Shown here piece by piece: positions 24,459-33,275 of a stretch of 64,000 nt of DNA. This DNA is from VRUE01 sp963697695 (lineage in GTDB: Bacteria > Actinomycetota > Thermoleophilia > Solirubrobacterales > 70-9). The stretch is from assembly GCA_963697695.1 (NCBI GenBank), contig OY969094.1, positions 248,001-312,000 of the forward strand, written 5' to 3'. The notes under the pieces are model-generated. The model worked only from the letters and a program-made list of their open reading frames with translations, was not told where the DNA came from and ran no database searches. The position numbers and the translations under genes were made by a program. Every line of letters begins with the position of its first letter. Positions within the stretch are counted from its first letter, which is position 1.

Positions 24459-24530
24459 GGTGGGCAGACTAACCGCGCCCTGAAAGACGGGGCCGGGCGA
24501 GGTGCCCGACCCCGTCATCACCGTCCGGGA

Positions 24531-25928
24531 TTAGCCTCCGAGCAGGTCGAACAGATCCGTGTGGTCGTTGGTGCCGAGGACCGCGAGCGATCCCGGACCC
24601 CTGCCCCAGACTGGGACGACCGCACCGGTGTGCTGCTGACTCGCCGGGACGGCGACCGGCGGAGCGCCTGGGCCTCCGTAGCCGGCAGTGCCGTAGGTCA
24701 GCGTCATCGTCTGACCGTCCTTGGTCACCAGGTTGGTCGAGTAGCCGGTCGGCAGCCCCGACCCGCTCGCGTCCTCGCTGACGATCTGGCTCGTGTGAGA
24801 GTGATCTGCGGTGACCACGACCAGCGTGTCGGGATTCTTCCGCTGGTAGTCGAGCGCGACTCCGACCGCTTCGTCGAAGGCGACGGTCTCGCCGATCTGA
24901 CCACAGGCGTTGGTGGCGTGATCCTGCTTGTCGATTGAAGCGCCCTCGATCTGGAGGAAGAAGCCCTTGCGGTTCTCCAGCAGCTTGATCGCCTGCTGGG
25001 CCATCGCCGCGAGGCTCGGCTCGTTGGCGGGACGCTGGTTCTCGGTGCAAGCAGCGGGGGCATTCCCCTGGCCCAGCGAGGCTGCCGGGCCGCTCCACTC
25101 GAGCGACATGTTGCCTGGGGTGAAGAGACCGAGCACCGGTTTGCTGCTGCTCGAGAGGGCGTTCAGCCCAGCGGCGTCGGTTACGTAGCGATACCCCTTG
25201 GCCTGAGCGGACTCGACGACGGTTTTACCCGCCTCCGGACCACCGGCGATCGACTGCAGGAAGCGATTGCGGCCACCACCGAGCAGCACGTCCACCTTGT
25301 GGTCCACCTCCTGCTCGGCGATCGAGCCGAGGCCGCCGGCCGCCTTCGTCTCGGTCGGGCAGGCACCCATGCTGGCCGGGCCCTGGCAACCACGCAGCGA
25401 GATATGCGCCGCGAGGACGGCCGGACTGGCGTCGGTGATCTCCGCCGTCGAGACGTTGCCCACCTTCATGCCCTTCTTCTGAGCGATCTCCAGCACCGTC
25501 TTGAAGTTGGTGCCGGGAACGTCCTCAGCGCTGCTCGGCCCCTGCGAGATCCGCTCGTCGATCGTCTTGCGACCGGTAGCCCACATCGTCCCGGTCGAAG
25601 CCGAGTCGGGGTCGTAGTCCGGCAGGTAGGAGGGGCCGGCTCCCGGCTTCACCGACCAGGTCGTGCTGAACCCCGTCAGCGGCATCCGGTCGACGTTGAG
25701 CTCGTTGCCGACCCCCTGGTAGTAGCGAGCCGCGGTGATCTCCTGCGTGCCCATGCCGTCACCCAAGAGGAAGATCACGTTCTTGGGCTTGTCGTCGCGC
25801 AGGGCCTCGACCACGGCGCGCTCGGCGCGATCGTCGTTGGACGAGAAGAACCCCGTCGCCGAGCCGGCGCCGAGGGCCGCGACCGCCACCACTGCGGCGA
25901 TCGCCAGAGCAAAACGCTTGCGCTTCAT
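24531..25928 (-). CDS. Exported alkaline phosphatase (PhoA family)
   Basis: 465 residues. The signal peptide is MKRKRFALAIAAVVAVAALGAGSATG. Metal and active-site motifs are complete: NVIFLLGDGMG (metal Asp), PDSASTGTMWATG with nucleophile Ser109, EGASIDKQDHATN, VTADHSH, and QQHTGAVVPVWGRGP. It hydrolyses phosphomonoesters outside the membrane to supply phosphate. AGGAGG lies 5 nt before the ATG and overlaps a 14-bp inverted repeat (25936-25972) that may control expression. It is a single-gene unit between proC and sepF. Confidence 0.93.
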   Translation of the reverse strand: MKRKRFALAIAAVVAVAALGAGSATGFFSSNDDRAERAVVEALRDDKPKNVIFLLGDGMGTQEITAARYYQGVGNELNVDRMPLTGFSTTWSVKPGAGPSYLPDYDPDSASTGTMWATGRKTIDERISQGPSSAEDVPGTNFKTVLEIAQKKGMKVGNVSTAEITDASPAVLAAHISLRGCQGPASMGACPTETKAAGGLGSIAEQEVDHKVDVLLGGGRNRFLQSIAGGPEAGKTVVESAQAKGYRYVTDAAGLNALSSSSKPVLGLFTPGNMSLEWSGPAASLGQGNAPAACTENQRPANEPSLAAMAQQAIKLLENRKGFFLQIEGASIDKQDHATNACGQIGETVAFDEAVGVALDYQRKNPDTLVVVTADHSHTSQIVSEDASGSGLPTGYSTNLVTKDGQTMTLTYGTAGYGGPGAPPVAVPASQQHTGAVVPVWGRGPGSLAVLGTNDHTDLFDLLGG

Positions 25929-25935
25929 CTGACCT

Positions 25936-25972
25936 CCTAGGTTGCGAGTGTGGAACCGACTCGCAACCTAGG
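25936..25972 (-). promoter_or_regulatory. 14-bp perfect inverted repeat at the phosphatase ribosome-binding site
   Basis: CCTAGGTTGCGAGT (25936-25949) and ACTCGCAACCTAGG (25959-25972) are perfect reverse complements with a 9-nt spacer. On the minus strand the downstream arm ends in CCTAGG, whose AGG is the first half of the AGGAGG ribosome-binding site for the ATG at 25928. It could be an operator near the transcription start or an mRNA hairpin that occludes the ribosome-binding site. Confidence 0.6.
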
Positions 25973-26056
25973 AACGGCCCGGTCCGGCGATGTGGCCAGG
26001 CCGTGGCCAAACAGTGAAGATCTTGTGGCCGCGTCGCCCCGACGCGAGCGTCGAAG

Positions 26057-26602
26057 CTAGGACTGGTTGAAGAAGCCCTTGTCGATCAGGCGGGCCTTCT
26101 CCTCGGCCGAGACCTCGACGTTGCGCGGCGTCAGCAGGAAGATCTTTTCGGCGACCCGCTGCATACCGCCGTCGAGCGCGTAGGTGAGCCCCGAGCAGAA
26201 GTCGATCATCCGCTTCGAAAGCTCGTGGTCGGTCGTCTGCAGGTTGAGGATGACCGGCACCGAACGCTTGAACTGGTCGGCTACCTGCTGTGCGTCGTTG
26301 AAGTTGCGGGGGATGACGAGGTGGACCTGGACGTCGGAGTCGCCGTTGCCGACCGGGCGCAGCGTGCGGGTCCGCGCAGCGGCTATCGGCTCGTCGTCGG
26401 CGAAGATGTCGTCGATCTCGTCGCGGCGCGAGCGCCGGGCGCTCGGCAGGCGCCGCACCTGACCCGACTCGCGCCGGTTGTCGAAGGCGTCTTCGCCGGT
26501 CTCCGGCTCGAAGCCTTCTTCGTCGTATTCGGGCCCATAGTCGTGATCCTCGGCGAGGCCGAAGTAGACCAGAGCTCTATGCCATGTATCGCGTACGGCC
26601 AT
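26057..26602 (-). CDS. sepF: Cell-division protein SepF
   Basis: 181 residues. A short N-terminal amphipathic segment (WHRALVYFGLAED) typical of SepF membrane anchoring, an acidic/arginine-rich linker, and the C-terminal SepF domain (VHLVIPRNFNDAQQVADQFKRSVPVILNLQTTDHELSKRMIDFCSGLTYALDG). SepF links FtsZ to the membrane in many Gram-positive bacteria. Located 67 nt after yggS, as in the actinobacterial division cluster, although ftsZ is not in the window. Confidence 0.95.
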   Translation of the reverse strand: MAVRDTWHRALVYFGLAEDHDYGPEYDEEGFEPETGEDAFDNRRESGQVRRLPSARRSRRDEIDDIFADDEPIAAARTRTLRPVGNGDSDVQVHLVIPRNFNDAQQVADQFKRSVPVILNLQTTDHELSKRMIDFCSGLTYALDGGMQRVAEKIFLLTPRNVEVSAEEKARLIDKGFFNQS

Positions 26603-26669
26603 GGGTATCGCGTGTTTCGGTCTTCGTTGACCGACTCCTTTACGGAATTATGACCAAGCTAGCGCCAAA

Positions 26670-27323
26670 TCACACATAAAGCGCGGTTCCGAGCCGTACG
26701 ATCGTCGCCCCCTCGGCGATCGCGACCTCCCAGTCCTGCGAAGTCCCCATCGAGAGGCGCTCGAGGCCATGCTCGGCCCCAAGCTCGGCCAGCCTGGCGA
26801 AATGGGGCCGTGAGTCCTCCGGGTCCTGGCTGAAGGGAGGCATGGTCATCAGCCCGGAGACACGCACCGGGCAGCGCTCGATGAAGGCGCCGAGCTCGCC
26901 GGGCGCCACGCCACCCTTGCCCTCCTCGCCGGCGACGTTGACCTCGATCAGGACCTCGCTGTCCGGACCGCCATGGCGGCCGAGCTGCTCCAGGGCGGAA
27001 TCGCTCGCGACCGAGTGGATCAGGCGACAGACCGGCAACAGCTGCCTCACCTTGCGGCTCTGCAGATTGCCGATGAAGTCCCACTCGAATGCGTCGCCCC
27101 AGCGCTCGTGCTTGGCGATCAGGTCCTGCTGGCGGTTCTCGCCGACCAGAGAGACACCGGCCTCGGCCAGAGCCCCCATCTCCTCCAGCGGCACGTACTT
27201 GATTGCGGCGAGGATCTCGACGCGCTCCCCCGCCAACCCGCGAGCGCGATCCAGGTTCGCAGCGATCTTCGCCGGGTCGAGACCGTGGATCAGGCCGGGC
27301 ACGAGCTCAGCCCCCCGCCCCAT
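26670..27323 (-). CDS. YggS/PLPBP-family pyridoxal phosphate homeostasis protein
   Basis: 217 residues from the ATG at 27323, overlapping the pgeF 3' end by 17 nt. The PLP lysine is in ILAAIKYVPLEEM near residue 37. Other family blocks are GENRQQDL, WDFIGNLQSRKVRQLL, EVLIEVNVAGEEGKGG, GLMTMPPF and LSMGTSQDWEVAIAEGATIVRLGTALY. Keeps PLP and amino-acid pools balanced and often neighbours sepF (ylmE). Confidence 0.93.
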   Translation of the reverse strand: MGRGAELVPGLIHGLDPAKIAANLDRARGLAGERVEILAAIKYVPLEEMGALAEAGVSLVGENRQQDLIAKHERWGDAFEWDFIGNLQSRKVRQLLPVCRLIHSVASDSALEQLGRHGGPDSEVLIEVNVAGEEGKGGVAPGELGAFIERCPVRVSGLMTMPPFSQDPEDSRPHFARLAELGAEHGLERLSMGTSQDWEVAIAEGATIVRLGTALYV

Positions 27324-28053
27324 TAAGCCAAACCAGGCCGGCCTGGCGACCGGTGCGGCCGGCATCGCGCCGGTGGGAGAAGAAGAGCTCGGGTTCGCAG
27401 CTCGTACAGAGACCGGAGCTCTCGATCCGCTCCACCCCCGCCTGCCGCAGAAGCTGTCGCGCCACCTCGGGCAGATCGAGCATGCGACCCGCGGCGACGC
27501 CGTCAAGATCGGCGAAGGCGTCCAGCACCTCCTCGCCGACCTCGTAACAGCAAGAGCCGATCGACGGGCCGATCGCCGCGTGGGTTGCATCCACGGCTGC
27601 GACCCCCGCGGCGACGATCCCGTCCGCCAGGCCACGCCGGCCGCAGTGGAGCATGGCGACGCCCCCGGGGCCGGAGAGTGCGACCGGAACGCAATCGGCG
27701 ACGAAGACGAGCAGCACCAGCGAGGGATCGGCGGTTACGTGGCCATCGACGTCGGGAATCGGTGCGCGGGGCTCGTCGAAGGGGCTGGGGCGCTGCGGGC
27801 CGGCATGAGTCGCCAGCTCGCTGCCGTGCACCTGGCGACCGATAGCCACCTGCCCCGGCTCCCAGCCGAGTGCGGCGGCGAGGCAGCGGCGGTTCTCGGT
27901 CACCGCGCCGCGGGTGTCGTCGGTGAGAGCGCCGAGATTCAGCCCGTCGAAGGGCGGCTCGCTGACGCCGCCGACGCGGGTCGAGAAGGCTGCCGTCGCT
28001 CCTGGCATCCGCGCTTCGAGCCAGCGGACCCCATTCGCCTCACGCCACTCCAT
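27307..28053 (-). CDS. pgeF: Polyphenol oxidase family protein (YfiH/PgeF)
   Basis: 248 residues from the ATG at 28053, overlapping the end of the cca-like gene by 14 nt. Family blocks: FSTRVGGVSEPPFDGLNLG, VHGSELA, ADCVPVALSGPGGVAMLHCGRRGLADGIV, AAIGPSIGSCCYEVG and CTSCEPELFFSHRRDAGRTGRQAGLVWL, with the Cys and His residues that bind metal. Members have been described as peptidoglycan-editing factor or multicopper-like oxidases with purine nucleosidase activity. Lies in the division cluster with yggS and sepF. Confidence 0.9.
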   Translation of the reverse strand: MEWREANGVRWLEARMPGATAAFSTRVGGVSEPPFDGLNLGALTDDTRGAVTENRRCLAAALGWEPGQVAIGRQVHGSELATHAGPQRPSPFDEPRAPIPDVDGHVTADPSLVLLVFVADCVPVALSGPGGVAMLHCGRRGLADGIVAAGVAAVDATHAAIGPSIGSCCYEVGEEVLDAFADLDGVAAGRMLDLPEVARQLLRQAGVERIESSGLCTSCEPELFFSHRRDAGRTGRQAGLVWLNGAGG

Positions 28054-29170
28054 CCCGCCCCCTTGCCGCCTCCAGCGCCACCGCCAGCTCCTGCTCACGC
28101 CCGGAGATCTCGCCATCGAGCTTGCGTCGCAGGGCGTTGGCTAGACCGCGTCCCACCGCGGGCCCCTCGGGAATCCCGGCATCGATCAGGTCCTGGCCGT
28201 CGATCTCGAGTTCGACGGCGGTCCATTCCTTCACATAGTCCTCGAGCCACTCGGCGCCGCGGACCCGGGCCATGACGAGATCGGCGGGGCCGAACCGCCT
28301 GGCGATCTCGACTGCTTCGGAGGGACTCTCCGGGCTGGCCTCGACCAGCTCCATCTCGCGGCCCGGCGGGTCGAGCGCCGCGGCGAGGACCGCCGGTGGC
28401 AGCTTGACCGCATAGCTCCAGGGCCGCCCGCTCAGCAACCTCGCCATCCGTGCCGCCAGCTCTTCGCCATCCGGCTGCAGGTCGACCAGACCCCACTCGC
28501 CGAGCAGGCCAAGAGCCCGTGGCGCCTCCGTCTCGGCCGCAACCCGCAGCAGCTCCGCCCGGCGCCGATCCTCCGAAACGGTCGCGAGCTCGGCCCGCTG
28601 CAGCAGCCTTGCCGTCTCCGGCTCCAGCTCGAAGCCGAAGCGCGCGGCGTAACGCGCGGCGCGCAGGGCGCGGGTCGGGTCGTTCTCGAAGGAGCGGGGA
28701 TGCAGGATGCGCAGCAGGCCTGCCGCGAGATCCGCCCGGCCGGCGTGGGGGTCGATCAGATGCGGCTCGCCACACAGCGGGATCGCCATCGCATTGATCG
28801 TGAAGTCGCGCCGGGCGAGATCTGCCTCGACGTCGCGGGCCGGCTCGACCACCGGCAACGCTCCGGGATGCGGATAGCCCTCCGAGCGCGCGGTTGCGAT
28901 GTCCACCTCATGCCCGTCGAGCTTCACCTTCGCCGTTGCGAAACGCTCGTGCTCGACCACCTCGGCGCCGAGCTGCGCCGCGAGCTGCGCCGCGTCGCCC
29001 TCGACGACCAGATCGATGTCGGTGCGCCCCCGGCCGAGCAGCAGGTCCCGTACCGCGCCCCCGACCAGGTACACCGGCTGCTCGGCAACCTTGCGCACCG
29101 TGGCGAGCTCGGGATAGGCGGCTGCGAGCGTCTCAGCCAGGTTCTCGATCGGTTCGGCCGGCATCTGCAC
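28040..29170 (-). CDS. CCA tRNA nucleotidyltransferase / poly(A) polymerase family
   Basis: 376 residues. The nucleotidyltransferase head has YLVGGAVRDLLLGRGRTDIDLVV with the catalytic DxD, and RRDFTINAMAI follows; the neck region is ENDPTRALRAARYAARFGFELE. It lacks an obvious HD domain, so it may add CCA to tRNA or be a related A-adding enzyme. The start is GTG 29170 or ATG 29164. It lies 12 nt after hisF, so it shares that transcript. Confidence 0.88.
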   Translation of the reverse strand: MQMPAEPIENLAETLAAAYPELATVRKVAEQPVYLVGGAVRDLLLGRGRTDIDLVVEGDAAQLAAQLGAEVVEHERFATAKVKLDGHEVDIATARSEGYPHPGALPVVEPARDVEADLARRDFTINAMAIPLCGEPHLIDPHAGRADLAAGLLRILHPRSFENDPTRALRAARYAARFGFELEPETARLLQRAELATVSEDRRRAELLRVAAETEAPRALGLLGEWGLVDLQPDGEELAARMARLLSGRPWSYAVKLPPAVLAAALDPPGREMELVEASPESPSEAVEIARRFGPADLVMARVRGAEWLEDYVKEWTAVELEIDGQDLIDAGIPEGPAVGRGLANALRRKLDGEISGREQELAVALEAARGRDGVA

Positions 29171-29181
29171 CGGTGTCCGTT

Positions 29182-29940
29182 CTACCGTCTGACCGGGATG
29201 CCATCGGCCGCGAGACGCTCCTTTGCGTCGCGCACCCGGTAGGTGCCGTAGTGGAAGATCGAGGCGCAGAGGACGGCGTCGGCACCGCCCTCGGCGATCG
29301 CCTCGCTCAGATGCTCCAGCGTGCCCGCCCCACCCGAGGCGATCACCGGCACCGAGACCGCGTCGGCGACCGCACGGGTCAGCTCCAGGTCATAACCGTC
29401 GTTGGTCCCGTCGCGGTCCATGCTGGTCAGCAGAACCTCCCCCGCTCCGCGCTCGACTGCCTCTTCGGCCCAGGCGATCGCGTCGCGGCCCTCGACCCTC
29501 TTGCGCCCACCGTTGACGAAGACGCCCCAGCCTCCGTCCTCGCGCTTGGCGTCGATCGCGATCACGACGCACTGCGCGCCGAAGTGGTCGGCGAGCTCGC
29601 CCAGCAGCTCGGGGCGGGCGAGCGCCGAGGAGTTGACCGAGACCTTGTCGGCACCGGCGTCGAGCACCGCCTGAGCGTCCTCGACCGATCTGATGCCGCC
29701 TCCGATCGTGAAGGGGATGAAGACGTTGTCGGCGGTGCGCCGGGCCAACTCGACGATCGTCTCGCGCTTCTCGTGCGAGGCGGTGATGTCGAGGAAGACC
29801 AGCTCGTCGGCCCCCTCGGCGTCGTAGCGCTCGGCCAGCTCGACCGGGTCCCCCGCGTCGCGCAGCCCGACGAAGTTCGTCCCCTTGACGACGCGGCCGG
29901 CGTCGACGTCGAGGCAGGGGATTACGCGCTTCAGAACCAT
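29182..29940 (-). CDS. hisF: Imidazole glycerol phosphate synthase, cyclase subunit
   Basis: 252 residues, TIM barrel: VLKRVIPCLDVDAGRVVKGTNFVGLRDAGDPVELA with the catalytic first Asp, then FLDITAS, FTIGGGI, INSSALARP-type VSVNSSALARPELL, SMDRDGTNDGYDLEL with the second Asp, and VIASGGAGTLEHL. Partner of HisH. No Shine-Dalgarno is visible before the ATG; the upstream 19 nt follow a large palindrome, so it may depend on mRNA processing or on translation coming from hisA. Confidence 0.96.
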   Translation of the reverse strand: MVLKRVIPCLDVDAGRVVKGTNFVGLRDAGDPVELAERYDAEGADELVFLDITASHEKRETIVELARRTADNVFIPFTIGGGIRSVEDAQAVLDAGADKVSVNSSALARPELLGELADHFGAQCVVIAIDAKREDGGWGVFVNGGRKRVEGRDAIAWAEEAVERGAGEVLLTSMDRDGTNDGYDLELTRAVADAVSVPVIASGGAGTLEHLSEAIAEGGADAVLCASIFHYGTYRVRDAKERLAADGIPVRR

Positions 29941-29959
29941 CGGCTAAGCGTAGGGAGAC

Positions 29960-30064
29960 AGGGGATCAGGGTGTCCTCTCCCGAAGACCGTCGCGCAGCA
30001 GGTCGCTTGAGGTGGTTCGGCCAGTTGGCGCATGAGCCTTCGGCAGAGGACACCCTGATCCCCT
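29960..30064. repeat. 105-bp palindromic element between hisA and hisF
   Basis: AGGGGATCAGGGTGTCCTCT (29960-29979) and AGAGGACACCCTGATCCCCT (30045-30064) are perfect 20-bp inverted repeats. After one C/C mismatch the stem extends by CCGAAG/CTTCGG (29981-29986, 30038-30043), giving a 27-position stem round a 51-nt loop. The right arm covers the hisA stop codon. No clear target-site duplication or T tract is seen. It may be a miniature inverted-repeat element or an mRNA stability/polarity hairpin. Confidence 0.8.
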
Positions 30065-30788
30065 AGCGACCCAGAGCTTCGACCGCTTGGGCGACGGTGA
30101 ACCTGCGCTCGTAGAGCGCGCGGCCGACGATCGCGCCCTCGACGTTGGCAGGGGCTTCGCGGGCGAGGGTCTCCAGGTGCGACAGCTCGCCGACGCCGCC
30201 TGAAGCGATCACTTTCGCCTTCGTCGCCGCAGCGATCCGGCCGAGCTCTGCGATGGCGGGGCCCTCCATCGTGCCGTCGACCTCGATCGCGGTGCAGAGG
30301 AAACGGGCGACGCCGCGCTGTCCCAAGTCCGCCACCGCATCCGCCACGTCGACGTCGCTGGTCTCGGTCCAACCGGAGAGCGAGACTTTGCCGTCGCGGG
30401 CGTCGACCGAGACGACGACGCGATCGCCGTGCTCCTCAAGCGCCGCAGCGAGGAACTCGGGGTCGCGCAGCGCCGCGGTCCCGATCACGACCCGCTCCGC
30501 CCCCGCGTCGAGAACCGCCGCCGCGGTCTGCGCATCGCGCAGGCCACCGCCGACCTGAATCGGGCAATCGACCGCAGCGGCGATCCGCCGCACGGCATCC
30601 AGATTCCGTGGCTCCCCCGCCTTCGCTCCATCGAGATCGACGACGTGCAGGAACTCGGCGCCTTCCCCGGCCCAGCGCCGGGCGGCGTCGACCGGATCGG
30701 CGTCGTAGGGCGTCTCGCGCTCGTAATCGCCCTGCAGCAGCCGCACCGCCGTGCCGCCGCGGATGTCGATGGCCGGGTAGAGGATCAC
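30063..30788 (-). CDS. hisA: Phosphoribosylformimino-5-aminoimidazole carboxamide ribotide isomerase
   Basis: 241 residues, TIM barrel with LYPAIDIRGGTAVRLLQGDYERETPYD, FLHVVDLDGAKAG, IQVGGGLRD, VVSVDARDGKVSLSGW and VIASGGVGELSHL. Isomerises ProFAR in histidine synthesis. GTG start overlapping the hisH stop (GTGA). Its stop codon lies in the right arm of the palindrome at 29960-30064. Confidence 0.96.
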   Translation of the reverse strand: MILYPAIDIRGGTAVRLLQGDYERETPYDADPVDAARRWAGEGAEFLHVVDLDGAKAGEPRNLDAVRRIAAAVDCPIQVGGGLRDAQTAAAVLDAGAERVVIGTAALRDPEFLAAALEEHGDRVVVSVDARDGKVSLSGWTETSDVDVADAVADLGQRGVARFLCTAIEVDGTMEGPAIAELGRIAAATKAKVIASGGVGELSHLETLAREAPANVEGAIVGRALYERRFTVAQAVEALGR

Positions 30789-31411
30789 GCCGGTACGGCG
30801 GCGCAGATCCCGGCGAAGTTCGAGAGCAGGCGCAGGCCGGCGGCGCTCGACTTCTCGGGGTGGAACTGAACGCCGAAGACGTTGTCGCGCTCGGCGGCGC
30901 AGGCAAAGCGGGTGCCGTAGGCGGCGGTCCCGAGCAGGTCGCCGGGCTGCGGCTGCGGGGCGAAGGAGTGGACGAGGTAGAACGGCGTCTCGGAATCGAT
31001 GCCCTCGGTGAGCCGCGACTCCTTCTCCCAGCGGACCGGCGACCAGCCGATGTGCGGGATCTTCAAGCCGGGGGCGTCGAGGAAGTCGACCGGGCCAGAC
31101 AGCAGGCCGAGGCCGTCGGCCCCACCCAGCTCGGTGGTCGAGTCGAAGAGGAGTTGCAGGCCGAGGCAGATACCGAGGATCGGTCCGCCGGCATCCCGCC
31201 GCTCGGCGATCAGCTCGTCGAGGCCCAGCTCGCGGACCCCTTCCATCGCCCTGGGAAAGGCGCCGACCCCGGGGAGGATCAAGCCGTCCGCGGCCCGGAT
31301 CGTCTCCGCGTCGTTGGCGATGGTGGCCTTCGCACCGACGTGCTCGAGCGCCTTCTCGACCGAGCGCAGGTTGCCCATGCCGTAGTCCAGGATGCAGATT
31401 CGCGCCGTCAT
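30785..31411 (-). CDS. hisH: Imidazole glycerol phosphate synthase, glutamine amidotransferase subunit
   Basis: 208 residues, class I amidotransferase: CILDYGMGNLRSVEKALEHVG, LILPGVGAFPRAM, the nucleophile in PILGICLGLQLLFDSTTE and the catalytic His-Glu in FGVQFHPEKSSAAGL. Delivers ammonia to HisF. Overlaps hisB and hisA by 4 nt each. Confidence 0.96.
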   Translation of the reverse strand: MTARICILDYGMGNLRSVEKALEHVGAKATIANDAETIRAADGLILPGVGAFPRAMEGVRELGLDELIAERRDAGGPILGICLGLQLLFDSTTELGGADGLGLLSGPVDFLDAPGLKIPHIGWSPVRWEKESRLTEGIDSETPFYLVHSFAPQPQPGDLLGTAAYGTRFACAAERDNVFGVQFHPEKSSAAGLRLLSNFAGICAAVPA

Positions 31412-31998
31412 TCGCTCAGCGTTCCCTTGGTTGAAGGCACGCCGCTCTCCTCAGGATCGACAGAGACGGCGACCCGCAGAGCACGGGCGAAGGCCTTGAA
31501 GCAGGCCTCGATCATGTGGTGAGCGTTGCTGCCGTAACGCACCGAGACGTGCAAGGTCATCTTGGCGCTGTTGGCGACGGCGCGAAAGAACTCCTCGGCC
31601 AGCTCGGTGTCGAAGCCGGCAATCGAGGTCGTCGGCAGATCGGCGTCGAAGACGCAAAGCGGCCGGCCGGAGATGTCAATCGCGCACTCGGCCAGCGACT
31701 CGTCCATCGGCACCACGGCGGAGCCATAACGCCTGATCCCGGCGCGCTCGCCGAGCACCTCGTCGAGCGCCTGACCAAGCACGATGCCGACGTCCTCGAC
31801 CGTGTGGTGCGCACCGGTCTCGAGGTCGCCGCTCGCCTCCACCTGCAAGCCGAGCCGCCCGTGACGGGCAAGCAGGTCGAGCATGTGGTCGAGAAACCCG
31901 ACCCCCGTGGCGGCGCTCGCCTCCCCCCCGTCGAGGTCGAGCGAAAGCCGGATCTGTGTCTCGGCGGTGCTGCGCTCTCTGCTGGCTGTGCGGCTCAT
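31408..31998 (-). CDS. hisB: Imidazoleglycerol-phosphate dehydratase
   Basis: 196 residues, monofunctional. Metal-binding repeats are GVGFLDHMLDLLARHG with HHTVEDVGIVLG, and GSNAHHMIEACFKAFARAL at the end. Converts imidazole glycerol phosphate to imidazole acetol phosphate. No phosphatase domain is fused; no hisC or hisN is present in the window, so those steps must be encoded elsewhere. Confidence 0.96.
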   Translation of the reverse strand: MSRTASRERSTAETQIRLSLDLDGGEASAATGVGFLDHMLDLLARHGRLGLQVEASGDLETGAHHTVEDVGIVLGQALDEVLGERAGIRRYGSAVVPMDESLAECAIDISGRPLCVFDADLPTTSIAGFDTELAEEFFRAVANSAKMTLHVSVRYGSNAHHMIEACFKAFARALRVAVSVDPEESGVPSTKGTLSE

Positions 31999-33275
31999 GA
32001 TTCGCCCCTAATCATCGCCGACTCGCCGTGGACGGGGAATCCCTCGGCCTTAGCAATCGTGTCGACGTGCGGTGCCAGCTTCGCCGCCGCCTCGGCGGAG
32101 ACCTCCACGGTTGAGATCTTGCGGCGGAAGACACCGGGTCCGAGCGGCCCCGTGTGACGCCCGGCGCCGCTGGTCGGCAGTACGTGGTTGGAGCCGGCGA
32201 CGTAGTCGCCGAAGGCGGTGGCGCCGTAGCGTCCGGCGAATACGCAGCCGGCGGTGGTCACCCGGTCAGCGAGCAGCGAGGCGTCCTCCTCGATCAGCTC
32301 GAGGTGCTCAGGAGCGAATGCATTGGCGAGGTCGATCGCCGCGTCCGTGTCGGGAACTTGGACCATCGCGAGCGGGGCATTTTGAATGCTCAACTGCCGG
32401 CCAGAGGCCGAGATGGTTGCTTCTTCGATCTGATCCAGGATCTGCGCCTCGACCGACGCGACCAGCAGAGGGCTTTCGCTGCCGTGCTCGGCCTGAGCAC
32501 AGAGGTCGAGGGCGATCCACTCGGGATCGGCATCGTGCCCGGCTATGACCATGAGCTCCGATGGGCCGGCATAGGAATCGATCCCCACGAAGCCGCTGGC
32601 GATGCGCTTCGCCTCCTGAACCCAGGTGTTCCCAGGGCCGACGACTACGCTGACTCGCTCGATCGTCTCGGTGCCATAGGCGAGACCAAAGATGGCCTGG
32701 GCACCCCCGACTGCGTAGATCTCATCCACCTCGCACATGGCCGCGGCGGCAAGGACGACTTTCGAAACTTGTCCATCTCGATTTGGGGGCGATGCAACGG
32801 CGATTCGCTCGACACCGGCAATCCGAGCGGGAATCGCACACATCAGGACACTCGAGGGATAGGCCGCGCGCCCCCCCGGCGCATAGATGCCCGCGCTCTT
32901 CACCGGAACCTCGCGCACCGTGACGCGCTGGCCCTGCACGAGGTCGACGGTTTGCCTCATCTCGTGGACCTGCGCCTGCGCGACAGCGCGAATGTTGAGG
33001 GCGGCAATCGAAAGCGCTTCGCGGAGGACCGGGTCGATGCTCTCGAGCGCAGCGCTCGCGGTCTCCGCGTCAACCCGGAGACCGCCTTGCTCGAACTCAG
33101 GCGCGTCGAACTTCCGGGTAAGCCTGACCAGAGCCGCATCCCGGTCCGTCATGACCTCGTCCCCGATTTCATCGACCGCTTTCCAGAGACCGGCGGGCTC
33201 GTCGCTCTCCACCCAAACCCGTACTTGAAATGCAGTGCGAGTCGGGTCCGCCCAATCGAATCGCTTGACCCTCAT
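31995..33275 (-). CDS. hisD: Histidinol dehydrogenase
   Basis: 426 residues from the ATG at 33275, overlapping hisG as ATGA. Family blocks: VREVPVKSAGIYAPGGRAAYPSSVLMCAIPA, VGGAQAIFGLAYGTETI, VVGPGNTWVQEAKR, DSYAGPSELMVIA, QAEHGSESPLL and GDYVAGSNHVLPTSGAGRHTGPLG. Oxidises histidinol to histidine in two NAD-dependent steps and binds zinc. Codon choice looks slightly less GC-extreme than in its neighbours. Confidence 0.96.
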   Translation of the reverse strand: MRVKRFDWADPTRTAFQVRVWVESDEPAGLWKAVDEIGDEVMTDRDAALVRLTRKFDAPEFEQGGLRVDAETASAALESIDPVLREALSIAALNIRAVAQAQVHEMRQTVDLVQGQRVTVREVPVKSAGIYAPGGRAAYPSSVLMCAIPARIAGVERIAVASPPNRDGQVSKVVLAAAAMCEVDEIYAVGGAQAIFGLAYGTETIERVSVVVGPGNTWVQEAKRIASGFVGIDSYAGPSELMVIAGHDADPEWIALDLCAQAEHGSESPLLVASVEAQILDQIEEATISASGRQLSIQNAPLAMVQVPDTDAAIDLANAFAPEHLELIEEDASLLADRVTTAGCVFAGRYGATAFGDYVAGSNHVLPTSGAGRHTGPLGPGVFRRKISTVEVSAEAAAKLAPHVDTIAKAEGFPVHGESAMIRGES

